From NCBI GenBank assembly GCA_001438605.1, contig LIDE01000012.1, positions 26,001-90,000 of the forward strand: DNA of 64,000 nt, in the 5' to 3' direction. Below the pieces are notes generated by a model. That model was not told where the DNA came from, did not search any database, and saw only the letters and a list, made by a program, of their open reading frames with translations. Position 1 is the stretch's first letter. Each line of letters opens with the position of its first letter. The stretch comes from SAR92 bacterium BACL16 MAG-120619-bin48. Lineage in GTDB: Bacteria; Pseudomonadota; Gammaproteobacteria; Pseudomonadales; Porticoccaceae. Shown here one piece after another: positions 40,001 through 48,866 of this stretch. Position numbers and translations under genes: made by a program.

Positions 40001-41175
40001 ACCAGTTCCAGTGCCATTGCGGTGGCTTCGCCGCCGCCAATGCACAAACTTGCAATACCCTTTTTACCACCATGCTGCTGTAGCGCATGAATCAGTGTCA
40101 CAATGATTCTTGCGCCACTGGCACCAATGGGATGACCCAGAGCGCAGGCACCACCGTGCACGTTGAGCTTGTCATGGGGAATGCCAATCTCTTGCATCGC
40201 GGCCATTGCCACAACCGCAAACGCTTCGTTAATCTCCCACAGATCGACATCACTAACAGCCCAACCAACACGCTTCAGAGTTTTATTAATCGCGCTCACT
40301 GGTGCAGTTGTAAACCACTCGGGTTCATGGGCACTCTGGTCAAAACCGTGAATTAACGCGATTGGGCGCAAGCCTCGCGCCTCAGCCTCGTCAGCCATCA
40401 TCAAGGTCAAGGCTGCAGCGCCGTCTGAGATCGAGCTGGCATTGGCGGCGGTAACCGTGCCGTTTTTATCAAAGGCGGGATTGAGTTGTGGAATTTTCTC
40501 TGGCTTGGCTTTGCCCGGCTGCTCATCGGTATCAACGACGGTGTCGCCGCGACGTGAGGCGATGGTGACGGGGGCAATTTCATTGCTGAACCAGCCGTTG
40601 GCGATGGCCAGGTTGGCGCGACGCAGGGATTCAATCGCGTAGGCATCCTGCATTTCGCGCGTGAAGGTGTATTTTCCCGCACACTTTTCTGCAAACAAGC
40701 CCATGGCGACGCCCTGATACGCATCCTGCAGGCCATCGAACTGCATATGATCAAGCAATTGGCCGTGACCAAAGCGGTAGCCCTGACGACCCTGAGGTAT
40801 CAAATAGGGCGCTCGGCTCATGCTTTCCATGCCGCCTGCAACCACGGCGCTTGCCTGACCTGCACGCAGTGCATTGGATGCCATCATGATCGACTTCATG
40901 GCTGACCCACAGACCTTGTTAATGGTGGTACAGGCGGTGCTCTGAGCGAGACCGGCCGCGAGGGCTGCCTGACGAGCGGGAGCTTGGCCGAGACCGGCGG
41001 ATAGTACACAGCCCATCAGAACTTCATCAATTTGACTGTTATCCAGCCCTGACTGGGCCATCGCCGCGCGAATGGCAACCGCGCCCAGCTCTGGCGCAGA
41101 GACGTCGGCAAGTGAACCCATCATGCCACCCATAGGTGTGCGTGACGCAGAAAGAATTGCGATTGGCTGAGACAT
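39997..41175 (-). CDS. Acetyl-CoA C-acetyltransferase (thiolase II type)
   Basis: A 392-residue thiolase. The acyl-accepting Cys89 is in NKVCGSAMKS; the C-terminal catalytic pair lies in GGACALGHPIGASG and CIGGGEATAM. Enzymes of this group condense two acetyl-CoA to acetoacetyl-CoA or work in reverse; whether this one serves PHB synthesis, ketone degradation or fatty acid metabolism is not shown. AGGAGG lies 7-8 bases before the ATG. It converges on dolP with a 4-base stop overlap. Confidence 0.9.
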   Translation of the reverse strand: MSQPIAILSASRTPMGGMMGSLADVSAPELGAVAIRAAMAQSGLDNSQIDEVLMGCVLSAGLGQAPARQAALAAGLAQSTACTTINKVCGSAMKSIMMASNALRAGQASAVVAGGMESMSRAPYLIPQGRQGYRFGHGQLLDHMQFDGLQDAYQGVAMGLFAEKCAGKYTFTREMQDAYAIESLRRANLAIANGWFSNEIAPVTIASRRGDTVVDTDEQPGKAKPEKIPQLNPAFDKNGTVTAANASSISDGAAALTLMMADEAEARGLRPIALIHGFDQSAHEPEWFTTAPVSAINKTLKRVGWAVSDVDLWEINEAFAVVAMAAMQEIGIPHDKLNVHGGACALGHPIGASGARIIVTLIHALQQHGGKKGIASLCIGGGEATAMALELV

Positions 41176-41198
41176 GAAAACTCCTCCTAAGTATTAGA

Positions 41199-41633
41199 TT
41201 ATTTAACAACTCGCAGCGAAGGCTTGAGTTTGGTCGGGCTGTTGGGGTGTGGGGCGGGCGATGCGGGCGACTTTGTTTTAACGGCCTTTGGTCCGCTTGG
41301 CGGTGGCGTTAAATCGGGGGCTTCATGTTCAAACACCATGCCCTGCCCATTTTCTTGGCTGTAAATGCCGATCACCGCTGAAATAGGCACTTGGATATCG
41401 ATTGGCATGCCACTAAAGCGCGTTGAAAAGGCGAGTATTTCGCGGTCAAGCAAAAAGTTAGTCACGGCCCGCGGTGCAATATTCAGAACGATCTGGCCAT
41501 TGGTAACATGGCTTTGCGGCACTTCGACGCCAGGATAGTGGGCGTCGATCACCACATAGGGTGTGCAATCGCTGTCCACAATCCAATCGAAGAAAGCTCT
41601 AAGCAGATAGGGCCGATTAGAGCGCATAGTCAT
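41199..41633 (-). CDS. sspB: ClpXP specificity-enhancing factor SspB
   Basis: A 144-residue adaptor that delivers SsrA-tagged proteins to ClpXP. The folded domain spans about residues 5-110 (PYLLRAFFDWIVDSD; PRAVTNFLLD). A Pro/Ala/Ser-rich flexible linker follows and the protein ends in the ClpX-binding motif LRVVK. It begins directly after the sspA stop, the standard sspAB arrangement. Confidence 0.95.
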   Translation of the reverse strand: MTMRSNRPYLLRAFFDWIVDSDCTPYVVIDAHYPGVEVPQSHVTNGQIVLNIAPRAVTNFLLDREILAFSTRFSGMPIDIQVPISAVIGIYSQENGQGMVFEHEAPDLTPPPSGPKAVKTKSPASPAPHPNSPTKLKPSLRVVK

Positions 41634-41634
41634 C

Positions 41635-42255
41635 TTAGGGACGAATCTCTAACTCAAGGTCTGTAAGGCTTTCTTGGAATGCAGGGCGCTCAAATAAACG
41701 CGTCATGTAATCGTGAAGCGGCTTGGTCTGGCGGTTATCGGGCAGGGTAATACCGAGCTCGGGTAAACGCCACAAAATAGGCGCCATACAGCAATCAACC
41801 AAGGTGAATTCTTCGCTCATAAAATAGGGCATATCGGTAAAGATACTAGCAACACTGAGCAGGGAATCGCGGAACTCTTTGCGCGCATCTTCAGCTTTCT
41901 TGCTCTCTGGGCTTTTCAGGATTTGAGCAATCAAGCTACACCAATCATTCTCGATACGGTGGATCCATAATCGGCTCTGCGCGCGAGCTACGGGATAAAC
42001 CGGCAGGAGCGGCGGATGCGGAAAGCGCTCATCCAAATATTCCATCACGACTTTAGACTCGTAGAGAGCTAAGTCACGATCGACCAATGTCGGCAGGGTT
42101 CCGTAGGGATTCGCTTCAAGAATTTCCTCGGTCACAGCACCGGCGTCAACATCTTCTATATCTACGGTTACACCCTTTTCAGCCAACACAATACGAACTC
42201 TGTGGCTGTACTGGCAGATGGGGTCAGAAAACAATGTCATCGAAGATCGTCGCAC
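41635..42255 (-). CDS. sspA: Stringent starvation protein A
   Basis: A 206-residue protein of glutathione S-transferase fold that binds RNA polymerase and acts as a transcription co-regulator. The N-terminal thioredoxin-like domain has YSHRVRIVLAEKGV; the C-terminal helical domain has the GST pattern SEEFTLVDCCMAPILW. The start GTG at 42255 has AGAGG six bases upstream; an in-frame ATG at 42240 is the alternative. Confidence 0.94.
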   Translation of the reverse strand: MRRSSMTLFSDPICQYSHRVRIVLAEKGVTVDIEDVDAGAVTEEILEANPYGTLPTLVDRDLALYESKVVMEYLDERFPHPPLLPVYPVARAQSRLWIHRIENDWCSLIAQILKSPESKKAEDARKEFRDSLLSVASIFTDMPYFMSEEFTLVDCCMAPILWRLPELGITLPDNRQTKPLHDYMTRLFERPAFQESLTDLELEIRP

Positions 42256-42283
42256 AGGTACCTCTCATTTTACGTAATAAATA

Positions 42284-42303
42284 GGGGCAGCTTGCACTGC
42301 CCC
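42284..42303 (-). terminator. Hairpin downstream of the cytochrome bc1 genes
   Basis: A perfect 7-bp stem (GGGGCAG / CTGCCCC on the minus strand) with a 6-base loop is followed by TATTTATTA. A second inverted repeat (AAATACTGC / GCAGTATTT) lies at 42344-42372, nearer the stop. Either or both may end the petA-cyt b/c1 transcript before sspA. Confidence 0.5.
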
Positions 42304-42396
42304 AAAATAGACAGTCCATGTATTTCTGGTCTGTCTCAATTCCAAATACTGCCGTTTACTGCCGCAGTATTTCAGCGTCCTAATTGCAGCATCCTA

Positions 42397-44430
42397 TCAG
42401 TGGATGCCCTTCCAGTATTCGCGGTTCAACAACACAACAAATACCAACAGCAACAATAAGAACAGCAACACCATTCGACCAATATGTTTACGCTCTTCAG
42501 CCATTGGCTCAGCCACATATTCGAGGAAGTTGACTAAATCATAGACTGCTACGTCGTATTCTTCCGCTGAAAGTGTGCCGGGGACGGTAATATTGAAGCG
42601 TCCACAGGGATCATCAAGAATGTCTTCGCCAGTCAATACGTCCCGCTTGATGCCGCCGTTGGCCGCTAGCACTGGACCGGGCGCACACTCAGGTAAGCCT
42701 TGGAGATCAAGCAATGCGTGGGGCATACCTACGTCTTTAAAGACTTTGTTGTTCACACCCAGCGGGCGAGTTGGATCGACATAAAAGTTGCGCAGATAGG
42801 TATAGACCCACTCTGGCGAGCGTGCACGAGCGACCAAGGTCAAGTCCGGAGGAACAGCACCAAACCACTCTTTAGCGCCCTCTTCCGGCATAGCAATCTT
42901 CATCAGGTCGCCAATTTTCTGACCGCTGAAGACCATATTGTCTAGCATCATTTGATTGGGAATACCGAGGTCATTGGCCACACGCTCCCAGCGCGAGTAC
43001 TTGAATGAGTGACAGCCCATGCAGTAGTTAACCGCAAGCTTTGCACCATTTTGCAATGACGCATGGTCTGTTAAATCCGCTTCAAAGGCGTCGCAATTGA
43101 TCGTGCCGCAGTCTTTACCTTCGGCACCCACCGCTTTCAGCGGCAAGGTAACCATCAGAGCGACAAACAGGAACGCACCTATGGTTTTCCAAACACCCAT
43201 ACCGCCATCCATGGTTATGCGGTCCGGCACTGGCTTTGTGGTCTCCATGCGAGTCCAGAAGTACATACCGATAAAGTACGCGAAATACAGGATCGTACAG
43301 ATCTGAGCGAGCAGAGTGCGAGATTCTGTCGGCGCTTTAACACCCAAGTATCCGAGGATAATAAAGCAAGCCGCGAACACTAAAATACCAATGCGACTGA
43401 ATACACCTTTATAGCGCATTGAATTCACTGGACTGCGGTCAAGCCATGGCAACACAAACAGAATCGCAATCGCGGCTGCCATCGTAATAAAGCCACCAAG
43501 CTTGTCCGGCACGGCGCGCAGCATCGAGTAATAAGGCGTGAAATACCATACTGGTGCAATGTGCTCAGGTGTCTTCAGTGAGTTAGCAATTTCAAAGTTG
43601 GCGTACTCAAGGAAGTAGCCGCCCATCTCTGGCATAAAGAACAGAATGGCGCAGAATACAAACAGGAAGACCACAATTGGTACAAGATCATGAATAACAA
43701 AGTACGGGTAGAACGGAATACCATCGATAGGATTACCGTTCTCATCTTTGTACTTCTTGATGCTGACGCCATCGGGGTTGTTCGAGCCAACGTCGTGCAG
43801 AGCAATAATGTGCATCACCACCAGCGCGATCAAGATTATCGGCATGGCCACGACGTGCAGTGACATAAAGCGATTCAGGGTAATGCCTGAGATCAGGTAG
43901 TCACCGCGAATCCACTCAACAATATCACCGCCGACAACCGGAATCGCACCAAACAGGGAGATAATAACCTGCGCGCCCCAGTAGGACATCTGGCCCCATG
44001 GCAATACATAGCCAAGGAACGCTTCTGCCATGAGGGCAACATAGATGGTCATACCAAATATCCACACCAGCTCGCGTGGTGCCTTATAGGAACCATAAAT
44101 CAAGCCGCGGAACATGTGCATGTAGACCACGATAAAAAACGCCGATGCGCCGGTAGAGTGGGCGTAGCGGATTATCCAGCCCAGATCGACATCGCGCATA
44201 ATGTATTCAACTGAAGCAAATGCTTGCTCCGCTGAACCTTGGTAGCTCATCAACAACCAAATACCCGTGACCAACTGAATCACCAGTACAACCATCGACA
44301 GAACGCCAAAGTAGTACCACCAGTTGAAGTTCTTGGGCGCGTAGTACTCGGCCATGTGCCGATTCCACTCGCGCTTGAGCGTGGGCATACGCGAATCTAA
44401 CCACTCGGCAAAAGCAGCTGCTTTACTCAT
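42397..44430 (-). CDS. petBC: Fused cytochrome b / cytochrome c1 of the bc1 complex
   Basis: A single 677-residue frame encodes both subunits. Residues 1-about 410 are cytochrome b: haem ligands His91/His105 and His192/His207, and the quinol-site motif in variant form APVWYFTPYY (usual PEWY). Residues about 413-436 are a hydrophobic stretch ending AVGA, like a signal peptide, with likely cleavage before EGKD. Residues 437-677 are cytochrome c1: haem motif CMGCH (Cys470, Cys473, His474), axial Met569 in DVGMPHALL, and a C-terminal membrane anchor (about 652-669). Bradyrhizobium FbcH is the known precedent, a precursor cut into b and c1. Pseudomonas has two genes. The start overlaps the Rieske stop by one base. 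Confidence 0.95.
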   Translation of the reverse strand: MSKAAAFAEWLDSRMPTLKREWNRHMAEYYAPKNFNWWYYFGVLSMVVLVIQLVTGIWLLMSYQGSAEQAFASVEYIMRDVDLGWIIRYAHSTGASAFFIVVYMHMFRGLIYGSYKAPRELVWIFGMTIYVALMAEAFLGYVLPWGQMSYWGAQVIISLFGAIPVVGGDIVEWIRGDYLISGITLNRFMSLHVVAMPIILIALVVMHIIALHDVGSNNPDGVSIKKYKDENGNPIDGIPFYPYFVIHDLVPIVVFLFVFCAILFFMPEMGGYFLEYANFEIANSLKTPEHIAPVWYFTPYYSMLRAVPDKLGGFITMAAAIAILFVLPWLDRSPVNSMRYKGVFSRIGILVFAACFIILGYLGVKAPTESRTLLAQICTILYFAYFIGMYFWTRMETTKPVPDRITMDGGMGVWKTIGAFLFVALMVTLPLKAVGAEGKDCGTINCDAFEADLTDHASLQNGAKLAVNYCMGCHSFKYSRWERVANDLGIPNQMMLDNMVFSGQKIGDLMKIAMPEEGAKEWFGAVPPDLTLVARARSPEWVYTYLRNFYVDPTRPLGVNNKVFKDVGMPHALLDLQGLPECAPGPVLAANGGIKRDVLTGEDILDDPCGRFNITVPGTLSAEEYDVAVYDLVNFLEYVAEPMAEERKHIGRMVLLFLLLLLVFVVLLNREYWKGIH

Positions 44431-45035
44431 TACGCAATCTCCGAATCAATACCAATTGTTATGATGTCGTCCGACTCATAAACATGGGGAGGAATTTCAA
44501 GGTTGGTTGGCGCCGGTACACCCGCGAAAACACGGCCAGAAAGATCAAACTTTGAACCGTGGCAAGGGCAGAAAAAGCCGCCCATCCAAGAGGCTCCGCC
44601 GAGGTCCATTGCGCCAACGTCTGGACGATACATCGGTGCACAACCCAGGTGGGTACACAGACCGACTAAGACTAAAATCTCTTCATGCCCTGCCAGCGTG
44701 CGCGCACTGCCAGTCACATAGGCAGGCTGAGACGCAGCCGTTGAGTCAGCATCTCGGAGTATTGAGGTGTCCATGATCGCGATGGCCGCGACTGTCTCTT
44801 TTGATCGACGCACGATGTAAACAGGTTTCCCACGCCACTCGACAACCAAACGGCCGCCTTCTTCAAGCTTGGAAATATTAATCGTAACCGGCGCACCAGC
44901 GGCCTTCGCTTTCGCGCTAGGTTGCCAAGATGAAACGAAGGGTACCGCTGCACCCACTACACCAGCACCACCTACAACGCAGGTAGCCCCAGTAAGAAAT
45001 CGGCGGCGACTATGGTTGACACCGTCACTAGTCAT
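44430..45035 (-). CDS. petA: Rieske iron-sulfur subunit of cytochrome bc1
   Basis: A 201-residue protein with a twin-arginine signal/anchor (SRRRFLTGATCVVGGAG), a flexible hinge rich in Ala/Lys, and the 2Fe-2S motifs CTHLGC and CPCHGS. It moves electrons from quinol to cytochrome c1 in the periplasm after Tat export. The frame is open to 45056, but the ATG at 45035 has GGGAG seven bases upstream. It precedes the cytochrome b/c1 gene with a TAATG overlap. Confidence 0.95.
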   Translation of the reverse strand: MTSDGVNHSRRRFLTGATCVVGGAGVVGAAVPFVSSWQPSAKAKAAGAPVTINISKLEEGGRLVVEWRGKPVYIVRRSKETVAAIAIMDTSILRDADSTAASQPAYVTGSARTLAGHEEILVLVGLCTHLGCAPMYRPDVGAMDLGGASWMGGFFCPCHGSKFDLSGRVFAGVPAPTNLEIPPHVYESDDIITIGIDSEIA

Positions 45036-45188
45036 GACGTTCTCCCTAAACAGCAATATTTGGATGTTAAAACACGCGGATTCGCATGCAATTGAAAAAT
45101 GCGCTGCATAGTAACGGAAAGCAGTTATCTACGCAACCAGAGAGTTTTAGCGCAATAGTGTAAGCTGTTGTTTTTAAAGGCAAAAAAA

Positions 45189-45210
45189 AGCCCGACTCGT
45201 TGGTCGGGCT
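45189..45210. terminator. Terminator after rplM-rpsI
   Basis: An 8-bp perfect stem (AGCCCGAC / GTCGGGCT, 6-base loop) is flanked by eight A on one side and GTTTTTTT on the other, so it can act in both directions. It separates the ribosomal protein genes from petA, both on the minus strand. Confidence 0.9.
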
Positions 45211-45227
45211 GTTTTTTTGATGCTGTA

Positions 45228-45620
45228 TTAACGCTTGGAGAACTGCGGACGCTTACGCGCTTTGTGCAGACCCACTTTCTTACGTTCAACCTGACGCGCA
45301 TCGCGAGTCAAGAAGCCTGCTTTTCGCAGCGGTGAGCGAAGGTTTTCGTCGTATTGCAGCAATGCGCGCGCAATACCGTGGCGAATAGCGCCAGCCTGAC
45401 CGAAGTTACCACCGCCATCAACTGTGATTTTCATATCAAAACGATCGACCAGGTCAACCACTTCAAATGGCTGACGAACGATCATACGCGCCACTTCACG
45501 GCCAAAATAGGCTTCGATAGTGCGGTCGTTGATAGTGATGTTGCCTTTTCCTGATGTCAGGAAAACACGAGCGGCTGCTGTCTTGCGACGGCCTGTACCA
45601 TAATATTGAGTTTCTGCCAT
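45228..45620 (-). CDS. rpsI: 30S ribosomal protein S9
   Basis: A 130-residue S9 protein: it starts [18 protein letters not shown] and ends with the classic [13 protein letters not shown] tail, whose C-terminal residues contact P-site tRNA. It follows rplM with a 15-base gap, the universal rplM-rpsI pair. Confidence 0.98.
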   Translation of the reverse strand: MAETQYYGTGRRKTAAARVFLTSGKGNITINDRTIEAYFGREVARMIVRQPFEVVDLVDRFDMKITVDGGGNFGQAGAIRHGIARALLQYDENLRSPLRKAGFLTRDARQVERKKVGLHKARKRPQFSKR

Positions 45621-45635
45621 GATGATCGCTGTCCG

Positions 45636-46064
45636 TTACAGTTCTAGAACTTGGGGTTGCTGCGCTGTATGAGGATGCTCAGTACCAGCGTAGATCTTCA
45701 GTTTTCTAAACATCTCACGGCCGAGAGGTCCGCGTGGCAACATGCCCTTTACCGCAGACTGAATAACGCGCTCTGGCGCCTTATCAATCAACTTTTCAAA
45801 GGTAATGTCTTTGATGCCACCAGGATAACCGGTGTGAGAGTAATAAATTTTCTGTGTTGCCTTGTTACCTGTGACGCCAATTTTTTCGGCGTTAACGATA
45901 ACAATATAATCACCTGTATCAACGTGGGGAGTATATTCCGGCTTGTGTTTTCCACGCAACCGAGTGGCCACAGCTGCCGCCAAACGACCCAGGGTTTTGC
46001 CCTCGGCGTCAACGATATACCAATCGCGTGTAACTGATTCTGCTTTTGCACTAAACGTTTTCAT
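45636..46064 (-). CDS. rplM: 50S ribosomal protein L13
   Basis: A 142-residue L13 protein: it starts [20 protein letters not shown] and contains [20 protein letters not shown] and [10 protein letters not shown]. The open frame extends to 46151, but the ATG at 46064 gives the exact family length. A good promoter lies 43-71 bases upstream. Confidence 0.98.
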   Translation of the reverse strand: MKTFSAKAESVTRDWYIVDAEGKTLGRLAAAVATRLRGKHKPEYTPHVDTGDYIVIVNAEKIGVTGNKATQKIYYSHTGYPGGIKDITFEKLIDKAPERVIQSAVKGMLPRGPLGREMFRKLKIYAGTEHPHTAQQPQVLEL

Positions 46065-46106
46065 TTTATTTTGCCTGACTTTTCGGGATACCAAAAAAGG
46101 GGGCGA

Positions 46107-46135
46107 ATTGTAATGATCGGCAGCACGCATTACAA
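46107..46135 (-). promoter_or_regulatory. Sigma-70 type promoter for rplM-rpsI
   Basis: On the minus strand TTGTAA (46135-46130) and TACAAT (46112-46107) are separated by exactly 17 bases. The start point would be near 46100, leaving a short leader of about 35 bases before rplM. Confidence 0.65.
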
Positions 46136-46175
46136 GGGGGCATTTGAGCAAACTGAAAGTTTTTTACAAAGACTG

Positions 46176-47291
46176 TCATGGACGGTGCGGACGGGCCAAA
46201 TACTCGCGGCTCTGCATCTCCAATAAACGGCTCTCCGTGCGTTGAAATTCGAAGCCTAATCGGCCGCCACTGTAGAGCTGATGCAGAGGCGCGGCGGCGG
46301 ATACAATCAATTTCACGCTGCGATCGTAGAACTCATCAACAAGATTGATAAAGCGCCGAGCGGCGTCATTATTGGCCGCAGAAAAGATCGGTACACCGGC
46401 GACAACCACGGAATGGAACTCTTTGGCGACCTCAATATAGTCGTTTTGGCTTCGCGGGCCCTCGCAGATCGCCTCAAAATCGAACCATACTATGTCCTCA
46501 GCGACCTTGCGCGCAGGAATTATTCGCCCTTCGATCAACAAATCAACATGGCACCTAATTTCACCCTCTACCGCCACTAAACTGTTAAACGTAGCCTCGA
46601 GCGATTGATCTGCCGGATCGCCAAGTGGGGTGTAGTAGAGCGCGGCTTGCTCCAGCGCGCGCAGACGGTAATCTGTGCCGCCATCAACATTTACGACTAA
46701 ACAGTGCTGATTGAGGAGCGCAATGGCGGGGAAAAAGCGCTGACGCTGCAGACCATCGCGGTAGAGTAGATCAGGCACGATATTGGAAGTGGTGACGAGG
46801 GTGACCCCTCTTTTAAACAGGCCATCCAAAAGCCGCGCCAAAATCATCGCATCAGTGATATCGCTGACAAAGAACTCATCGAAGCAAATTACGCGAGCTT
46901 CACTGGCTATCGACTCCGCAACCTTATCGAGCGGGTTGACCTGCCCCTTGAGCCGATCGAGATCCCCGTGCACGCGTCGCATAAAGCGGTGAAAGTGCAC
47001 ACGCATCTTTTGTTCGAAAGGAAGGCTCTCGTAAAAACTGTCCATTAAGAAGGTTTTACCCCTGCCCACACCACCCCACAGGTACAGGCCGCGCTCCGGC
47101 TCCAAACTAGATTTAGAGGGCTTGGCGAGCCTTGCCAACAGCCCGCTGAGACCTGACCGCTTGAGGTCAGACCGACGCACCAGTCGATGGTACAATTTGT
47201 CCAATAACTCGACAGCATGCGCTTGCGCCGAATCGGCGGTAAAGCCCAGACGAGTGAGATCGTTTTGGTAGCGTTGTTTGGGGGTTAACAT
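46176..47291 (-). CDS. zapE: Cell division ATPase ZapE
   Basis: A 371-residue AFG1/ZapE-family ATPase. Walker A is WGGVGRGKTFLMD, Walker B is VICFDEFFVSD, and the sensor region includes LVTTSNIVPDLLYRDGL. ZapE associates with the Z-ring in E. coli. The open frame extends to 47351; the ATG at 47291 gives MLTPKQRYQNDL, the usual N-terminus. It is divergent from zapG, a second division-linked gene. Confidence 0.93.
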   Translation of the reverse strand: MLTPKQRYQNDLTRLGFTADSAQAHAVELLDKLYHRLVRRSDLKRSGLSGLLARLAKPSKSSLEPERGLYLWGGVGRGKTFLMDSFYESLPFEQKMRVHFHRFMRRVHGDLDRLKGQVNPLDKVAESIASEARVICFDEFFVSDITDAMILARLLDGLFKRGVTLVTTSNIVPDLLYRDGLQRQRFFPAIALLNQHCLVVNVDGGTDYRLRALEQAALYYTPLGDPADQSLEATFNSLVAVEGEIRCHVDLLIEGRIIPARKVAEDIVWFDFEAICEGPRSQNDYIEVAKEFHSVVVAGVPIFSAANNDAARRFINLVDEFYDRSVKLIVSAAAPLHQLYSGGRLGFEFQRTESRLLEMQSREYLARPHRP

Positions 47292-47522
47292 GGAATAGTG
47301 TGCAGTCGACGGATAAAGACAAACTGTAACCATGGCTGCGATGCAAGACAACCACTAAATGGCTGACCACCCGCGCCAAGCGCCATAAACGCGCAGTGCA
47401 GGCCGTCAATCTTTGGTAGGAGCGGCGCAGTTGCGCAATTAACAAATAAAATCATTGATTCGGCAACACGCTTTGGCGACACTAAGAGACGCTGAACATT
47501 TGAGCATAGGAGCAACCTTTTG

Positions 47523-48047
47523 ATGACATTGACAACCCTTCTGATCGCAGCTGCCAGTTTCCTGATAGGCGCAGGTATCGGCCACCTGTTCTCACGGAAA
47601 ATAGATAGCAGCGAAAAGTCAGTGCACAAACTCCAGCAGAAATTGCGCCAGAGCCAAGACGACCTTAAAAATTATCAGCAAGAAGTCACCGAGCACTTCG
47701 TTGCCACCGCGCAGCTCACTGGCAATGTTACCCAGAGCCAAAGAGAGTTTAACGAACACCTCGCAGCGGGAGCGATAAGACTCGCCAACACAGAAGTCGG
47801 TCGCCAATTGTTAAAAGCCAGCGGTCACGACATTAACATGCTCGATTCAATGGGCAATCCGATTATTGATCTCCATCACATTGAAGTACCCAGAGACTAT
47901 GCCCCAAGCGTCCCAGGCGGCGTGCTCAACGAACGCTACGGGTTTGAAGAAAGCAAAGCCAAAAAGTCACCACCCGACAGCCTGGCGGACAATACTGACA
48001 GCGACGATGACTACGATGACCGAGACCCCACGCAACGGGTAGGCTAA
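47523..48047 (+). CDS. zapG: Z-ring associated protein ZapG (YhcB, DUF1043)
   Basis: A 174-residue protein with an N-terminal membrane helix containing a glycine zipper (LLIAAASFLIGAGIGHLF), a coiled coil (about residues 30-70), and an acidic, disordered tail rich in Asp/Ser. This is the DUF1043/YhcB family, linked to cell division and envelope growth in E. coli, where the gene is also beside zapE. A TTG one codon upstream is possible; the ATG at 47523 is preferred. Confidence 0.9.
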   Translation: MTLTTLLIAAASFLIGAGIGHLFSRKIDSSEKSVHKLQQKLRQSQDDLKNYQQEVTEHFVATAQLTGNVTQSQREFNEHLAAGAIRLANTEVGRQLLKASGHDINMLDSMGNPIIDLHHIEVPRDYAPSVPGGVLNERYGFEESKAKKSPPDSLADNTDSDDDYDDRDPTQRVG

Positions 48048-48089
48048 TGTCACTGCAAGGATGATGTCACGCAAGCACGGAGGTTTGCG

Positions 48090-48860
48090 ATTCACAGGTT
48101 TTTCACCCATCCCACACTAAACGGTGCCCTGCGCAAAGCGCTGCCCAGCAGCTGCGCGATTTGCTGCGGCGATATTTCGGACTGCAAGTACAGTCTCTGC
48201 CATGACTGCATCGCCGATTTACCCTGGTTAAGCAATCAATGCCAGCAGTGCGGCGTCTCGCTGCCAGACAACCATCTCTGTGCAAACTGCCAAAAGCGCC
48301 CGCCACCGTTCCACTGCTGCCTTTCCGCGTTCGCCTATGACGCCCCAATAGACCAAATTATTACGCGCTTTAAAAACAACCCTCACACCACAGAAATAGT
48401 TCAGTTGGCGGCCCTATCCGCGCAGCGCATTACCGAGGAATATGAGCGCCGGCAGATGGAATACCCGAGTATTGTTATACCGCTGCCCTTGCACTGGAAA
48501 AAACTCACCTATCGAAGCTTTAACCAAAGCCAGATCATTGCACGTCTGCTCACATCCGATATTCAGCGTCTGACGCAAAAAACCCTGAATCTTCGCACAG
48601 ATATAGCCGTCCGCACGGTTCACGGCCAAGCCCAACATCTACTGGATCGACGCAAGCGGCTGCAGGGGATCAGACAGGCGTTTAACCTGCGACCTCAAAC
48701 CGCAGCTGACATCCATCAGCAGACCATCGCCATTGTTGATGATGTGGTCACCACCGGCGCAAGCGCATCGGCGCTCGCGCGCACATTGCTTGAGGCAGGG
48801 GTGCACAGGGTCGATGTGTGGTGCATTGCCAGAACGAGCTGGAATAAAAACCCGCGCTGA
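48090..48860 (+). CDS. comF: ComF-family phosphoribosyltransferase-like protein
   Basis: The reading frame downstream of the zapG stop encodes a full ComF/GntX protein of about 256 residues. An N-terminal zinc finger has CAICC, CHDC, CQQCG and CANC. The C-terminal PRTase domain has RSFNQS and the PRPP-loop IVDDVVTTGASA. ComF proteins are associated with DNA uptake or use of external DNA. There is no ATG, GTG or TTG in frame before the zinc finger. The best start is an ATT at 48090, with GGAGG (48079-48083) spaced six bases ahead. It lies between zapG and cysE on the same strand. Confidence 0.85.
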   Translation: MHRFFTHPTLNGALRKALPSSCAICCGDISDCKYSLCHDCIADLPWLSNQCQQCGVSLPDNHLCANCQKRPPPFHCCLSAFAYDAPIDQIITRFKNNPHTTEIVQLAALSAQRITEEYERRQMEYPSIVIPLPLHWKKLTYRSFNQSQIIARLLTSDIQRLTQKTLNLRTDIAVRTVHGQAQHLLDRRKRLQGIRQAFNLRPQTAADIHQQTIAIVDDVVTTGASASALARTLLEAGVHRVDVWCIARTSWNKNPR

Positions 48861-48866
48861 CTCAAA

